The position numbers and the translations under genes are program-made. This document shows, in pieces, positions 32,964 through 42,554 of a stretch of DNA of 64,000 nt. Origin of the DNA: Hahella ganghwensis DSM 17046 (GTDB taxonomy: Bacteria; Pseudomonadota; Gammaproteobacteria; Pseudomonadales; Oleiphilaceae); NCBI RefSeq assembly GCF_000376785.1, contig NZ_AQXX01000138.1, positions 1 through 64,000 of the forward strand, given 5' to 3'. The first letter of the stretch is position 1, and each line of letters starts with the position of its first letter. Under the pieces are notes generated by a model. It did not search any database. It was not told where the DNA came from and was given only the letters and a program-made list of their open reading frames with translations.

Positions 32964-34736
32964 CTACCCGACAAGGGGGAATGTGAGTCCGATAATAATG
33001 ACAGTTGCCAGGCCTACCACAATGTTCATGGGGATACCGACTTTCAGGAAATCTTTGAAAGAGTAGTTCCCAGGCCCGTATACCATCAGGTTCGTATGAT
33101 AGCCAAGCGGTGTAGCAAAGCTTGCCGAGGCCGCCATCATAATGCAGAACACGTATGGGAGGGGGTTAAGAGACAACTGTTCGGTAATATGCAGCACAAT
33201 GGGCAGCATGAGGATCGCGGCTCCATTATTGGTGATGGACTCAGTCAGCAGGGATACGGTGACATAGATGGCAACTAACAGCAGCCAAGGATGACCGCCG
33301 CTGACCGTAATCACCAGATCCGCAATGGCATTGGCTGCGCCTGTTTTATAGAGAGCTGTCCCCAGGGCAAAGGAGGCCCCTATAGTAACCAGAACCGGAA
33401 TATCCAGGCTACGATGCGCCTGTGAAACCGAACAGCATCCCAAAACCAACATGGCTGCAGCACCTATCAGTGCCGCATTGAGTATGGAAGTGAGGCCGGA
33501 AGCTGCACTGATGACAACGCTCAGGAGAATAATCCAGGCAACCCAGGCTTTATTGTGACGAATGGACTCTCTTTCCAAGTCGTTCACCAGTAGAAAGTCC
33601 CGGTTATTCCGTTGTTGCCGGGCAAAGTTTGGCCGGGTTTCGAGCAACAGAGTATCGCCTGCCCGCAGTGTGATTGAGCCAAGATTTCCTCTGACCCTTT
33701 CCCCATTACGTGCAACGGCGAGAATAACGGAGGCATATCGGTCACGGAACTGGCTATCCTTGATAGTTTGGCCCAATACCGCCGAATGGGGTGAAAGCAC
33801 AACTTCCACCAGACATCGCTCTGGGCGGTTTTCTTCCAGCGGCGTTTCCCCTAAATGATTGGAGGGCACTATGCCGCGAATGGCCAACAGGTCAGACAAA
33901 GCATCAGTGTCACCGGCGAATGTCAGGCGATCACCTCCCTTCAGCCTTTCCAGTGGGGAGACGGCAGTCAACAGGCTGCCACCCCGTTCGATTTCTGCGA
34001 GAAACACGCGTTTGAGATTACGCAAGCCCGCCTCGGTAATGGTTTTACCCACAAGTGGACCATCTGCCGCAACTGTTACATCCAAAGTGAATTCCCTCAG
34101 CTTGGCAAAGGCCGGTTTGCTTTTGCGTCCGGGTAGCCATTTGGAGAAAAACAACATCATAACGGTCAGGCCGATGGCCGCCACCGGCAAACCGATAATC
34201 GTGATGGAAAACAGTGAGAACGTGGATTCACCGGTAAGCTGTTCAAACTGACTGCTGACGATCAGGTTGGTACTGGTACCGATCAGCGTAATAGTGCCCC
34301 CCAGAATAGAGGCATAACTCAAGGGTATCAGCAGTTTGGATATGGGAATATCAATCTTGTCCGCCCAGCTTTTCACAGCTGGAATCATCGTTGCAACGAC
34401 CGGCGTATTATTCAGAAATGCGCTCAGAAAGATGGTGGGGACACACAGTCGAAACATGGCCGCAGGGATACTTTTAGGCCGTGCCAGGATTTTATCCACA
34501 ATACCGTGTAATGCACCCGATGCCTGCATGCCCGATGCGATGATAAACATGGCGGCCACGGTCATCAGCCCAGGATTACTAAAGCCTGAGAGTGCATCCT
34601 GGGCTGTCAGGATACCGCTGGTACTCAGTAAGGTGAGGGCTGCCATCATGGCCAGATAAGGGGCAATTTCGGTGACAATCAGCGTGATCAGAACTGCCGC
34701 CAGTATTCCCAGCGTGAACCACGCTTCCCATGTCAT
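32964..34736 (-). CDS. SLC13-family permease with two TrkA-C (RCK_C) domains
   Basis: A 590-residue transporter. Membrane helices at both ends (WFTLGILAAVLITLIVTEIAPYLAMMAALTLL and NNTPVVATMIPAVKSW, and later TESITNNGAAILMLPIV) flank two soluble TrkA-C-type domains (VAADGPLVGKTITEAGLRN...GDRLTFAGDTDALSDLLAIRG and EVVLSPHSAVLGQTIKDSQF...LRAGDTLLLETRP). The repeated SNT/NNTPV-type and NNGAA motifs bind Na+ and substrate in the DASS/ArsB-like group. Possible substrates are sulfate or dicarboxylates. ATG 34736 with GGGGAG upstream is preferred over a start 10 codons earlier. Confidence 0.88.
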   Translation of the reverse strand: MTWEAWFTLGILAAVLITLIVTEIAPYLAMMAALTLLSTSGILTAQDALSGFSNPGLMTVAAMFIIASGMQASGALHGIVDKILARPKSIPAAMFRLCVPTIFLSAFLNNTPVVATMIPAVKSWADKIDIPISKLLIPLSYASILGGTITLIGTSTNLIVSSQFEQLTGESTFSLFSITIIGLPVAAIGLTVMMLFFSKWLPGRKSKPAFAKLREFTLDVTVAADGPLVGKTITEAGLRNLKRVFLAEIERGGSLLTAVSPLERLKGGDRLTFAGDTDALSDLLAIRGIVPSNHLGETPLEENRPERCLVEVVLSPHSAVLGQTIKDSQFRDRYASVILAVARNGERVRGNLGSITLRAGDTLLLETRPNFARQQRNNRDFLLVNDLERESIRHNKAWVAWIILLSVVISAASGLTSILNAALIGAAAMLVLGCCSVSQAHRSLDIPVLVTIGASFALGTALYKTGAANAIADLVITVSGGHPWLLLVAIYVTVSLLTESITNNGAAILMLPIVLHITEQLSLNPLPYVFCIMMAASASFATPLGYHTNLMVYGPGNYSFKDFLKVGIPMNIVVGLATVIIIGLTFPLVG

Positions 34737-34851
34737 AGAGTGTTCTCCCCTGTATCTTTTGTTCAATGATAGCCAGGGGAGAAGATTACTGTGTGACGAA
34801 CCAGAAAACTACCGCCGGATGACTCTCAGACAAACTTTTTACTGGTTATGT

Positions 34852-35991
34852 TCAGGCCAGAATTTGTAAATGATTATCCCAGTGCAATTTTGGATTGCGG
34901 GTTTCAGAGGTCACAGCGTAGGTTTTAGCGTCAATGATGGCGATGGTGCCTTTACCGGTTGTGGCGATGAAGTGGCTACCATCGGGGCTGGGTATTAGTC
35001 CGCAGACATCCCTGAGGTGGATATCCTTGAGGTGTTCGCCGGTCTGGTTGTCCCAGAAGGTGACTCTATCTCCCCGCGGGGAACTGATACCGATGACGCC
35101 AAGCAGATTATCCGCGACGACACTGCCTGTGTAACGTTTGAGGGCGCGCCATGTGTCCATGGAGGCTGTAGCTGGTTTTAATTCACCCTGGTTAAAGTCG
35201 TGATAATAAACCAGTGCCATAGGATCAAGGGCCATGCCCTGATATTGACAGCCAACCCAAACTCTCCCGCTGTCGGTGACGTCAATGTGGCGAATACTGA
35301 GTTGATGGTCAGATAACTGGTGTGTTGCCAGCAACTTGCCCGAACGGCTATCGAGGTAGGCAAGATTTGGCGACATGGTATCCAGGTTCAGCTTTTCACG
35401 CGGCTGGTCCGGATGGGTCAGTATGCCGCCATTGGCAATTACCAGTGTCTGGCTATCAGGCATCAATCGCAATTCGTGGGGACCGATACCGCCGCTATAC
35501 CATTCATCAATAACCTCGTATTGATTTTGAGCATCACGAACGACCACCAGACCGCGTTTGTTCTCATAATCATTTTCTGTGGTATAGAGCAGGTTGCCAT
35601 CAGCTGAAAACACAGCGTGGCCGAAAAAATGACGTCCTGGGCCGGACGTCAGATCGATGAACTGGTAATTACTCCCGTTGACCCCCACAACAGACATGAA
35701 CGTCGCCGGGCGTCGGCCGACAATTGCGGCCTTTTTGCCTGAGGGGTGCAGGGCACAGCCATGCCCCCGCCCAGGTAAGGCGTGCTGAGCGAGGATTTCA
35801 CCCTGCGAGTTGCTCAACATCCACCAGTCCTGTCCGTCTGTATCAGTAGCAGAGGACAACAAAAGGCTGCCCCGGTGATTTTCAGCGGTGTAGCCCGTGG
35901 ACGGAAACATCAGGCTGGTTGCAGCAAGCAGGCTCGATTGCAGCAATTGCCTGCGGGTCATCGACATCTTTATCGACAATTTAGTCACCAT
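34852..35991 (-). CDS. DUF1513-family protein (last gene of the imelysin locus)
   Basis: This gene encodes a beta-propeller-like periplasmic protein of about 380 residues. The N terminus (MTRRQLLQSSLLAATSLMFPSTGYTA) looks like a Tat-type export signal. Repeats of the form FFGHAVFSADGNLLYTTENDY and GPHELRLMPDSQTLVIANGG fit the DUF1513 propeller. The family occurs in iron-regulated imelysin clusters and is thought to take part in iron handling; the biochemical role is not known. It overlaps the preceding imelysin gene by 11 bp (start at ATG 35991). Internal ATGs at 35967 and 35961 are alternatives. Confidence 0.85.
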   Translation of the reverse strand: MVTKLSIKMSMTRRQLLQSSLLAATSLMFPSTGYTAENHRGSLLLSSATDTDGQDWWMLSNSQGEILAQHALPGRGHGCALHPSGKKAAIVGRRPATFMSVVGVNGSNYQFIDLTSGPGRHFFGHAVFSADGNLLYTTENDYENKRGLVVVRDAQNQYEVIDEWYSGGIGPHELRLMPDSQTLVIANGGILTHPDQPREKLNLDTMSPNLAYLDSRSGKLLATHQLSDHQLSIRHIDVTDSGRVWVGCQYQGMALDPMALVYYHDFNQGELKPATASMDTWRALKRYTGSVVADNLLGVIGISSPRGDRVTFWDNQTGEHLKDIHLRDVCGLIPSPDGSHFIATTGKGTIAIIDAKTYAVTSETRNPKLHWDNHLQILA

Positions 35992-37066
35992 CTTCACTGT
36001 TGAAATCACGCGTTACTCCGAGAGCATCAAAGAGCTGATTCTCGAAAGCCCTATTGAGAAGGCTGAGTTCCTTGAACAGTGATATGACAACTTCTCTCTG
36101 GGATTCCGCTTCGGCCGTAGCGGGTTTCACCAGGTCCTCCAGCGGCATGGTCAACTGGCTATTGTATTTCGTGATTCCATTTAGCCGGTCGTTCAGAATC
36201 AGCGCTGCAATCCCGTCAGGATCTTGATCAAGCAGGTCGTCTTCCACACCGTACCCTTGACCGCCGGTGAGGAACTCGATCAGAGCATTCAGGCTATTGT
36301 GCAGATTGGCCCGAGAGTTTCCGCTCAAATAGGATTCCGTAGCGTTTGCTTTGCCGGGTCTTCCCGCAAGTCCTAGCGGATCTTCCAGTTTACGGCGTTT
36401 GATCTGCTGTACTGCTGTGACCAACCCATTCATATACTCGTCGTAAGCCTGTTGGGGGGTGTCAAATCCACCAGGGATGCCGGCAGGGTTGCCAAAATCC
36501 TTGCCGAAGTCGCCTTGCCAGCGGTTATTGAGTTCTTTAGCGAGAACAACGAGATGTCTGGCGACAGTCTGTAATGCCGGACATGCCTGCCCTTTTTCCA
36601 GCGCAGTTAGTGCATTATCCCGAAATAGAAACACCTCCAGTGCTGGAAGACCCTGAATGGCTACCGTACCGTGCGCAATAGATTCCAGCGTTGGTGGAGT
36701 CTCTGAGGATTCAAGCTGATTGATGCCTCTGGTGAGTAGTCTGGCTCTGATCGGCCATGCCTGGATTCTTAAGCGTTGATCGTTTTCCAGCAGCGGACCA
36801 AACTGCAATACCGATACCCGCATCCAGGCTTCCATGGTGCTGCGCCACTGTTTTTGGGCGGCATCCAGGGATTCCTGAGTTCGAACCTGACATAACTCCT
36901 CAGTTTGCTTTTTCAAAGCAACGGTCTGGTCAGCGAATGTCTGGTGGGCCGGCAAAATCAGTTCAAGCCCCTGGCCCAAAAGCTTCAGGTAGATGTCTGG
37001 ATCACGTTCAGCGCTGTAACTGAGGGTCGATAGAACCAGACATAAAATCAGCAGACAGTAACGCAT
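35981..37066 (-). CDS. Imelysin-family protein (shorter paralogue)
   Basis: The 361-residue protein has a signal peptide (MRYCLLILCLVLSTLSYSA) and the imelysin fold of paired helical bundles. QIAHGTVAIQGLPALEVFLFRD (the GLPALE form of the GxHxxE motif) and RIQAWPIRARLL are visible. Proteins of this type sit beside a di-haem oxidoreductase and a larger imelysin in iron-limitation loci and are proposed to bind iron in the periplasm. It overlaps the DUF1513 gene and follows the di-haem gene by 13 bp, so all three are one transcription unit. Confidence 0.86.
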   Translation of the reverse strand: MRYCLLILCLVLSTLSYSAERDPDIYLKLLGQGLELILPAHQTFADQTVALKKQTEELCQVRTQESLDAAQKQWRSTMEAWMRVSVLQFGPLLENDQRLRIQAWPIRARLLTRGINQLESSETPPTLESIAHGTVAIQGLPALEVFLFRDNALTALEKGQACPALQTVARHLVVLAKELNNRWQGDFGKDFGNPAGIPGGFDTPQQAYDEYMNGLVTAVQQIKRRKLEDPLGLAGRPGKANATESYLSGNSRANLHNSLNALIEFLTGGQGYGVEDDLLDQDPDGIAALILNDRLNGITKYNSQLTMPLEDLVKPATAEAESQREVVISLFKELSLLNRAFENQLFDALGVTRDFNSEDGD

Positions 37067-37079
37067 GTGAGGTCCTGTG

Positions 37080-38588
37080 TCAGAGTGAGTTTAGAAAGGC
37101 TTCGAAAGCGATTCTTTCCTGAGCGCTGAAAGCCAGTACCCTGTCCCTGGAGTCTTTGGCCTCGCCACCATGCCAGAGTACAGCTTCCATGAGAGTACGA
37201 GCACGGCCATCATGGAGAAAGCTGGCACTGGCGTTCACTGTTTTTGACAGGCCAATTCCCCATAAAGGAGGTGTACGCCATTCGGAGGCTGTGGCACTGT
37301 GCTCTACCGGTTCGCCTGATGGGGCGGGTTGATTATCCTGTTTGATATCAGCCAGATCAGGTCCCATATCGTGTAGTAGCAGATCCGTGTATGGGTAGAT
37401 GGTCTGCTCCGATTGCTCGATCCTGTCTTTGTCCAGCTTCGCTGTGACAAAGGGTCCGGCATGACAACTCTGGCAACCGGCATTTTGAAACAGCTGTTCG
37501 CCTTTTTGAACCTGTGGATCATCCATATTCCGACGCGCCGGTACTGCCAAATTGCTCGCGTAGAACGAGACAAAATCCAGAATGTCGTCACGAATCTCTA
37601 TACCGTTTTCGTCATTTCCGTTGGCTGCCTGCAGACACCCTGTCTGAGTGGATGTGCAACCATCCTGCGGAAATAACGTGGAGGTCAATCCCATATCGCC
37701 ATTGAACGCTCCTGCAGTTTGCTGTTTCACCGTTGGTTGACCAGCCTTCCAACCGAAGCGTCCCAAAGTGCTGCGTGCTTCAGCGACATGCCAAACCTGG
37801 TTTGGGCGCCCGCTGATACCGTCTTGGTTCTCATCTTCGGGGTCGGCCAAGTCGAGAATTGTCTCCTCCGGGATGGCTTCTAACAGCCCAAGGCCGATAA
37901 CCGGTGGTGCAACACGTACGGAAAAGGTCGTGCTGTCTAGCGGCTGACCGTAGCCCCATTTGCTGAACTGCCACATGGGTTTACGTAGTACAACCTCATA
38001 CCCATCCTCGAACTTTACCGGGACATCAGTGTAAGTCACACCGATACGTACTTCTGGAGCAACGCCGGGAATGCCTCTGTCCTGCAGCTGTCCGCCGTAC
38101 ACAGGCTCTCCCAGGTTGGCGACTTGAGGCTGTCTGAGATGATCCTGTTCTTCAGATGTGTCTGCCGGACGGCTTAGACGAATGAGCAGGCTGTCGACGT
38201 CGTCCCGGATATCTGTGCTGCCAATGGCATTTGGGGCATGTCCCCTGCCATCGTTGAAATGACAGCTTTGGCAGGCGCTGACATTGAATATGGGACCAAG
38301 ACCATCTCGAAGGTCGGTTGTCGCTGGAGCGATGATCCAAGGGTCTTCGAAAAAATCATTGCCGATCAAAAAGTCGCCTTTGCGACTGGCAGACATATTG
38401 GCGGAGTTCAGAGAAAAAGCGCCTGCATGTCTGGCATAAACCGTTGTTTCTCCCCCCAACATGGCGGGATCAATCCCAACCTCGGTAGTTGCCTCTGTGG
38501 CAAATGCGCTTGATAGGAGGCATGGATTGCCGAGGGTTAGAAACGCAAAAAGGACGCACTTGCGCCCCCGGATTTGTGTCTTGTTCAT
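37080..38588 (-). CDS. Di-haem oxidoreductase (DUF1111, di-haem thiol oxidoreductase family)
   Basis: The 502-residue periplasmic cytochrome has a signal peptide (after MNKTQIRGRK, cut near AFA-T) and two CXXCH haem-binding sites: SACQSCHFNDGRG and GCQSCHAGPFVT. The C-terminal part contains the family block (WRTPPLWGIGLSKTVNASASFLHDGRARTLMEAVLWHGGEA). In imelysin loci this cytochrome is thought to change the redox state of iron or its ligands. ATG 38588 is chosen because the upstream in-frame GTG adds an odd N terminus. It is separated from the larger imelysin gene by 176 bp with a terminator-like hairpin. Confidence 0.88.
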   Translation of the reverse strand: MNKTQIRGRKCVLFAFLTLGNPCLLSSAFATEATTEVGIDPAMLGGETTVYARHAGAFSLNSANMSASRKGDFLIGNDFFEDPWIIAPATTDLRDGLGPIFNVSACQSCHFNDGRGHAPNAIGSTDIRDDVDSLLIRLSRPADTSEEQDHLRQPQVANLGEPVYGGQLQDRGIPGVAPEVRIGVTYTDVPVKFEDGYEVVLRKPMWQFSKWGYGQPLDSTTFSVRVAPPVIGLGLLEAIPEETILDLADPEDENQDGISGRPNQVWHVAEARSTLGRFGWKAGQPTVKQQTAGAFNGDMGLTSTLFPQDGCTSTQTGCLQAANGNDENGIEIRDDILDFVSFYASNLAVPARRNMDDPQVQKGEQLFQNAGCQSCHAGPFVTAKLDKDRIEQSEQTIYPYTDLLLHDMGPDLADIKQDNQPAPSGEPVEHSATASEWRTPPLWGIGLSKTVNASASFLHDGRARTLMEAVLWHGGEAKDSRDRVLAFSAQERIAFEAFLNSL

Positions 38589-38735
38589 CAGAGTGTTTAC
38601 AACCTTATTCAACAGCACATAGCTTTCGTTTTCTTAAAGTATTTTGTGTTCTTAAAATTTTTACTTTCTAAAAAGTGTTGTGTGAGCACATTCCGTGAAT
38701 GTTTGCCCCCCAGACTCAATGGTGTAACTAGAAAA

Positions 38736-38756
38736 GGGCGAACTCGAGGTTCGCCC
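38736..38756 (-). terminator. Terminator-like hairpin after irpA-type gene
   Basis: GGGCGAAC (38736-38743) and GTTCGCCC (38749-38756) pair perfectly around TCGAG. On the minus strand TTTT follows. It stands nine bases after the stop of the larger imelysin gene and may reduce read-through into the di-haem gene. Confidence 0.7.
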
Positions 38757-38764
38757 TGAAGAAA

Positions 38765-40159
38765 TCAGCCGCAGTCTGCCAGACTGTCAGTAGGACAGGT
38801 TCCAGCATCGAATTCTGCTACCTGTACTGCCAGCACTTTTCCAACGCCATCGCTCAGCGGCTCTTCAAGGTTAACCAGAGCCTCTGCTGCGGACAACACC
38901 AGCATTTTGTCTTCTTTGCTACCGCCAACGAGTTGGTCGAACGCTTTGCCGCTATTGGCAGAATCGACGATTGCCTGCATACGTTGTTGAATCTGGTCCA
39001 GCTGCTGGCGTACCTGTGCGTCCAGTTCACTGTCTTTTTCACGTACCAGATCAGAAAGGCTCGGGCCTTGCACTATGGAACCATCCAACCTTGTATAGGT
39101 ACCTGTATAGGCATTGATGACGCCCTGAGCATTATTATAGATGGCAATATGGGTGGCATCGCTGAAGCAGTCGTGTTCGTCTTCGGTACTGCCGAACAGA
39201 ATGGCGACTTTCATGCGCTCACTGGCCAGTTCGCCGATAGCCATGTCGCCCATGGAATCGAGAACACGTTGTACGCCGTCCCCGCGAGTCAGAAAGTCGT
39301 GACGCAGGGTACCTTTGATTTCGCCAGCCTCGGGTGACCATTCGTTGGCCATTTCAGACAGGTCACTGATCAATAGAGAAGTGACTGCACGAAGGTATTC
39401 AGCACGACGCTGACAGATTTTAGGATCTGACTTCACCGGTCCGCTGGTACATGTGCCTCGTGAAGCTTGGGTATAGTAGTCACTGACAGGGCGCTTGCCA
39501 GCACCGGGGTTGGTACCATTGGTGTCTTGGCCCCAAAGCAGAAATTCGATGGCATGAATGCCTGTCGTGACATTGGCTTCTGCACCTCCCACCTCATTCA
39601 AGCTGGCTAGTAGTTCAGGCGTTAGATTGCTGACATCCAGTTGCTCACCGCCGACTGTCAGAGTGGAGAAGCTATTGATGATATTGGCCGGTGCATTGTA
39701 TTCGCCTTGATAGCTGCTGGCATCAACGTAGTCAATCAATGCTTCATCCAGCGGCCAGGCGTTTACTTGTCCTTCCCAGTCGTCAATACTCGCGGGCCCA
39801 CCATCGGCATCCAGGCCTGGTGTCACATGACCGTTTTCCAGATCAAAACGGAACGCTTCGCTTTGCTGGTAAGGTACACGAGCCTGCCGATAGACGGTTT
39901 TAGCGGCTTTCAGATTCTGCGGAGTGGGGTTGTTCAGGAAGGTTTCAATACGGGTTTGCAGGTGTTTCGCACTGGTCAGAGAATCCGAGTATTCCGCATA
40001 GGCCAGGTTTGCATAATGTTCAGCCACCGTGGCAGGCGTAATTTCCTGCTGACTAGTCTGTGTATCATTTTCTGTGCTTGCGCAGGCTGTCAATAGAGCA
40101 GCCGCTGATAAAGTGGTCAGAGCCGCTTTCAGAGAGGAAAGCTTGTGTGTCGGCATCAT
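38765..40159 (-). CDS. irpA: Imelysin-family iron-regulated lipoprotein (IrpA-like)
   Basis: The 464-residue protein has a lipoprotein signal (ALTTLSAAALLTAC) and the GxHxxE motif in TTGIHAIEFLLWGQDTN, along with the paired block GELASERMKVAILFGSTEDEHDCFSDATHIAIYNNAQG. These are typical of imelysin/IrpA proteins induced under iron limitation and proposed to bind iron or an iron complex at the cell surface or in the periplasm. A Fur-box-like sequence lies 40 bp upstream. The gene would be the first of the locus with the di-haem, imelysin and DUF1513 genes downstream. Confidence 0.9.
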   Translation of the reverse strand: MMPTHKLSSLKAALTTLSAAALLTACASTENDTQTSQQEITPATVAEHYANLAYAEYSDSLTSAKHLQTRIETFLNNPTPQNLKAAKTVYRQARVPYQQSEAFRFDLENGHVTPGLDADGGPASIDDWEGQVNAWPLDEALIDYVDASSYQGEYNAPANIINSFSTLTVGGEQLDVSNLTPELLASLNEVGGAEANVTTGIHAIEFLLWGQDTNGTNPGAGKRPVSDYYTQASRGTCTSGPVKSDPKICQRRAEYLRAVTSLLISDLSEMANEWSPEAGEIKGTLRHDFLTRGDGVQRVLDSMGDMAIGELASERMKVAILFGSTEDEHDCFSDATHIAIYNNAQGVINAYTGTYTRLDGSIVQGPSLSDLVREKDSELDAQVRQQLDQIQQRMQAIVDSANSGKAFDQLVGGSKEDKMLVLSAAEALVNLEEPLSDGVGKVLAVQVAEFDAGTCPTDSLADCG

Positions 40160-40198
40160 GGTTATTACCCGTCAAGGAGTCAATTTATAAATATAATG

Positions 40199-40221
40199 TA
40201 AATGATAATAATTGTTATTTA
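40199..40221. promoter_or_regulatory. Fur-box-like operator
   Basis: The sequence contains AATGATAATAATTGTTATTT (40201-40220), close to the GATAATGATAATCATTATC Fur consensus and nearly palindromic. It lies between the divergent imelysin and flavin reductase genes and would repress both when iron is plentiful. Confidence 0.78.
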
Positions 40222-40373
40222 TCGATACCGCAAGAATGTCGGGAGGATGCAAAGAAGGTAGTGCGAAGAAGAGTATTGCAGGCAGGATTAAACTTCCAGG
40301 GGCGCAGGTACGTAAGTTCTCAGATAAGAAGGCCGCCACATGTAGAAACTATCAAATCAGGAGTATTGTTTTA

Positions 40374-41003
40374 ATGTATATAGACCGGCAAGCCATTGAG
40401 CAAATGGAGCACTTGTATCGGGTTGCTTTTATCAACTCACTTTCCGGTTTCAAAAGTGCCAATCTTCTTGGAACCGTCGATAATCAGCGACGAACCAATC
40501 TCTCGATTGTCAGTTCCTGTGTTCATATCGGTGCACATCCTCCTTTGTTGGCCATGGTGATCCGGCCGCATTCTGTGGATAGACATAGCCTGGAAAACCT
40601 TCTGGAAACAGGCGAGTACACTCTCAATCATGTCAGTGACGATATTTTTCGCCAGGCCCACCAGACCTCTGCCCGCTATCCCAAAGACACTTCCGAGTTC
40701 GGGGCTACGGGCTTGACGGAATTATGGCAGGAGGGGTTTAAAGCGCCTTATGTGCAGGAAGCGAGCATTCGTCTGGGTCTGCAATTTCGTGAACACCATC
40801 ACCTGGAGATCAATAAAACAGAGTTTATCATTGGTGAGATTATGCAGGTCTGGGTGCCGGATGATTGTGTGGGGGCTGATGGCCTTGTAGATATCGAAAA
40901 AGCCGGAACTGTGGCTTTGTCAGGGCTGGATCGATATCACCGGAGTGAGCAACTGGCCAGACTGAGTTACGCCAAGCCGGACAGGCCACTTGAGGACATA
41001 TGA
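40374..41003 (+). CDS. Flavin reductase family protein (FMN-binding split barrel)
   Basis: The 209-residue protein resembles the DIM6/NTAB flavin reductase family. INSLSGFKSANLLGTVDNQRRTNLSIVSSCVHIGAHPPLLAMVIRP is the FMN-binding core, and SLENLLETGEYTLNHVSDD follows in the usual place. It would reduce FMN for a partner enzyme or assist iron release from a chelate; the latter would suit the divergent Fur-linked locus. ATG 40374 with GGAG upstream is the likely start; a long in-frame extension (from 40212) is rejected because it crosses the Fur-box side of the intergenic region. Confidence 0.82.
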   Translation: MYIDRQAIEQMEHLYRVAFINSLSGFKSANLLGTVDNQRRTNLSIVSSCVHIGAHPPLLAMVIRPHSVDRHSLENLLETGEYTLNHVSDDIFRQAHQTSARYPKDTSEFGATGLTELWQEGFKAPYVQEASIRLGLQFREHHHLEINKTEFIIGEIMQVWVPDDCVGADGLVDIEKAGTVALSGLDRYHRSEQLARLSYAKPDRPLEDI

Positions 41004-41012
41004 AAGGGGCGC

Positions 41013-41432
41013 TCAGCCCCCGGATTTTTTAGCGTTGTAGCCAAGCCTGGTCAGCTCCTGCAACAACAGATTCCTGTGGTCCCCCTGAATCTCGATGATG
41101 CCATCTTTGATGGTTCCACCAACACCGCACTTCTGTTTCAGGCTCTTCGCCAGGTTTTTGAGATCTTCCCCGGCCAGCGGAATACCACTGATCAGAGTGA
41201 CCCCCTTTCCTTTCCGACCTTTGGTTTCCCGGCTGATTCTGACCTTTCCGTCTCCCGGTGCAGTATTTGATTGTTTACAGGTACAGGCCTTGACCGGCTT
41301 ACCACAGTCGGGACAGGTTTTTCCCTGCACGGTAGAGTAAACGACACCTGATTCCGCCTCCGAAGGCGTATCCTCCACCCCCATGGATTTCTTGAGGTCG
41401 GTAAGGGACATGAATTTGGATTTTTGACTCAT
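41013..41432 (-). CDS. yciH: Translation initiation factor Sui1-like (YciH)
   Basis: This 139-residue protein is the bacterial eIF1/Sui1 homologue. The Sui1 fold is at the C terminus (GKGVTLISGIPLAGEDLKNLAKSLKQKCGVGGTIKDGIIEIQG, then LLLQELTRLGYNAKKSGG). Ahead of it is a Cys-rich knuckle (CPDCGKPVKACTC) that may bind zinc. YciH checks fidelity of translation initiation under some conditions. It converges on the flavin reductase gene with nine bases between. Confidence 0.93.
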   Translation of the reverse strand: MSQKSKFMSLTDLKKSMGVEDTPSEAESGVVYSTVQGKTCPDCGKPVKACTCKQSNTAPGDGKVRISRETKGRKGKGVTLISGIPLAGEDLKNLAKSLKQKCGVGGTIKDGIIEIQGDHRNLLLQELTRLGYNAKKSGG

Positions 41433-41502
41433 TTGTATTCCTGTTTTGGTTGAAGAGTCCCCATAAAGTGATCCAGGGAGCCTCTTAACAGTATTAAAGT
41501 CA

Positions 41503-42525
41503 CTAGCTTATGGCCCGTTCGGATTGTAATAGCTGGCAAACGTATTGGTCGATCCATGCATCCAGACGGTAGTTCTCAATAAAACCACAATGGCCGCCAA
41601 AGGGTGAGCGCACAATATCCAGAAAATGATTTCCGCGCACCTCCGCCAGATCCTGTAGCGGAATGACGGGGTCATCTTCGCTCATGATCAGCGTTGAGGG
41701 TACTTGCAAATGGGTGAGAGTTTCTCCTGTCAGAGCATAACTGTCAAAGTAGTCCTGCAAGCGGTCAAACGGGGTGTGATGAGTGACAAAATAGTGTGAC
41801 ATGTCGGTCAAACTGGTTTTGCCTGTGAACGACTCAGCATTGACGAGTTCCGGGAACGCTTCTGCCTTGCGGTTGATGGATTTTCGCCACTTTTTGCGGA
41901 AGTAACCCCGATATATTGGCAGGCCGTTTTCCAGAGCCCAAAGAGTGTTCTTGGCATGCAGTAAAGGAGAAATTCCTATCACCCGTTGCATATTCAGGCT
42001 GAAGGCCTGTGCTTGTGTTCCGACACGGAGGGCAAAGTTTCCACCTAGGGAAAACCCTAGGAGGTACCACTGTGGTGGCGTAATCCTGCATTGCAGCAGG
42101 TGCAGTGCTTCACAGATTTCATCCAGCAGGCAGGCATGAAACATTTCCTGATTCAGGTGGTGGGTGGGTCCATGGTCTCTGAGATGGAGACGGAAAATAT
42201 CGTAACCCTGCTTGTATAGCACTCCGGCAATTGAGAGGAGATACAGAGAGTCCGCACAGCCTTCCCAGCCATGGATCAAGACAACGGTTTCGCGGGGTTG
42301 ATGATCGTGGCGACTGAGTAAGCCGTGGATCCTGACGCCATCTTTGCAGTCCAGAATCACTTCTTCGGCTGTCTCAATGACCTCTCGTGCTCGACGACGC
42401 ACAACAGGTGCTCTGAGTTTGATGGAGGCCAGCATGGATTGAGTATGAGGGTTACGAAGCCCCCATTTCGGGGACCACTCTACCCGTTTGTTCCTGTGTC
42501 TGGTGCTGTCCTGGTGCTCTGTCAT
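41503..42525 (-). CDS. Alpha/beta hydrolase of the YheT family
   Basis: The 340-residue protein follows the YheT layout: WGLRNPHTQSM near the start, TVVLIHGWEGCADSLYLLSIAG (oxyanion region), FRLHLRDHGPTHHLN, and the nucleophile elbow LLGFSLGGNFALRVG. The catalytic Asp/His are likely in SEDDPVIPLQ and PFGGHCGFIE. The substrate is not known; relatives are esterases or lipases. ATG 42525 is preferred over the in-frame GTG three codons upstream. Confidence 0.9.
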   Translation of the reverse strand: MTEHQDSTRHRNKRVEWSPKWGLRNPHTQSMLASIKLRAPVVRRRAREVIETAEEVILDCKDGVRIHGLLSRHDHQPRETVVLIHGWEGCADSLYLLSIAGVLYKQGYDIFRLHLRDHGPTHHLNQEMFHACLLDEICEALHLLQCRITPPQWYLLGFSLGGNFALRVGTQAQAFSLNMQRVIGISPLLHAKNTLWALENGLPIYRGYFRKKWRKSINRKAEAFPELVNAESFTGKTSLTDMSHYFVTHHTPFDRLQDYFDSYALTGETLTHLQVPSTLIMSEDDPVIPLQDLAEVRGNHFLDIVRSPFGGHCGFIENYRLDAWIDQYVCQLLQSERAIS

Positions 42526-42554
42526 AGCGTTCACTTCACTTTATGGACCATGGA

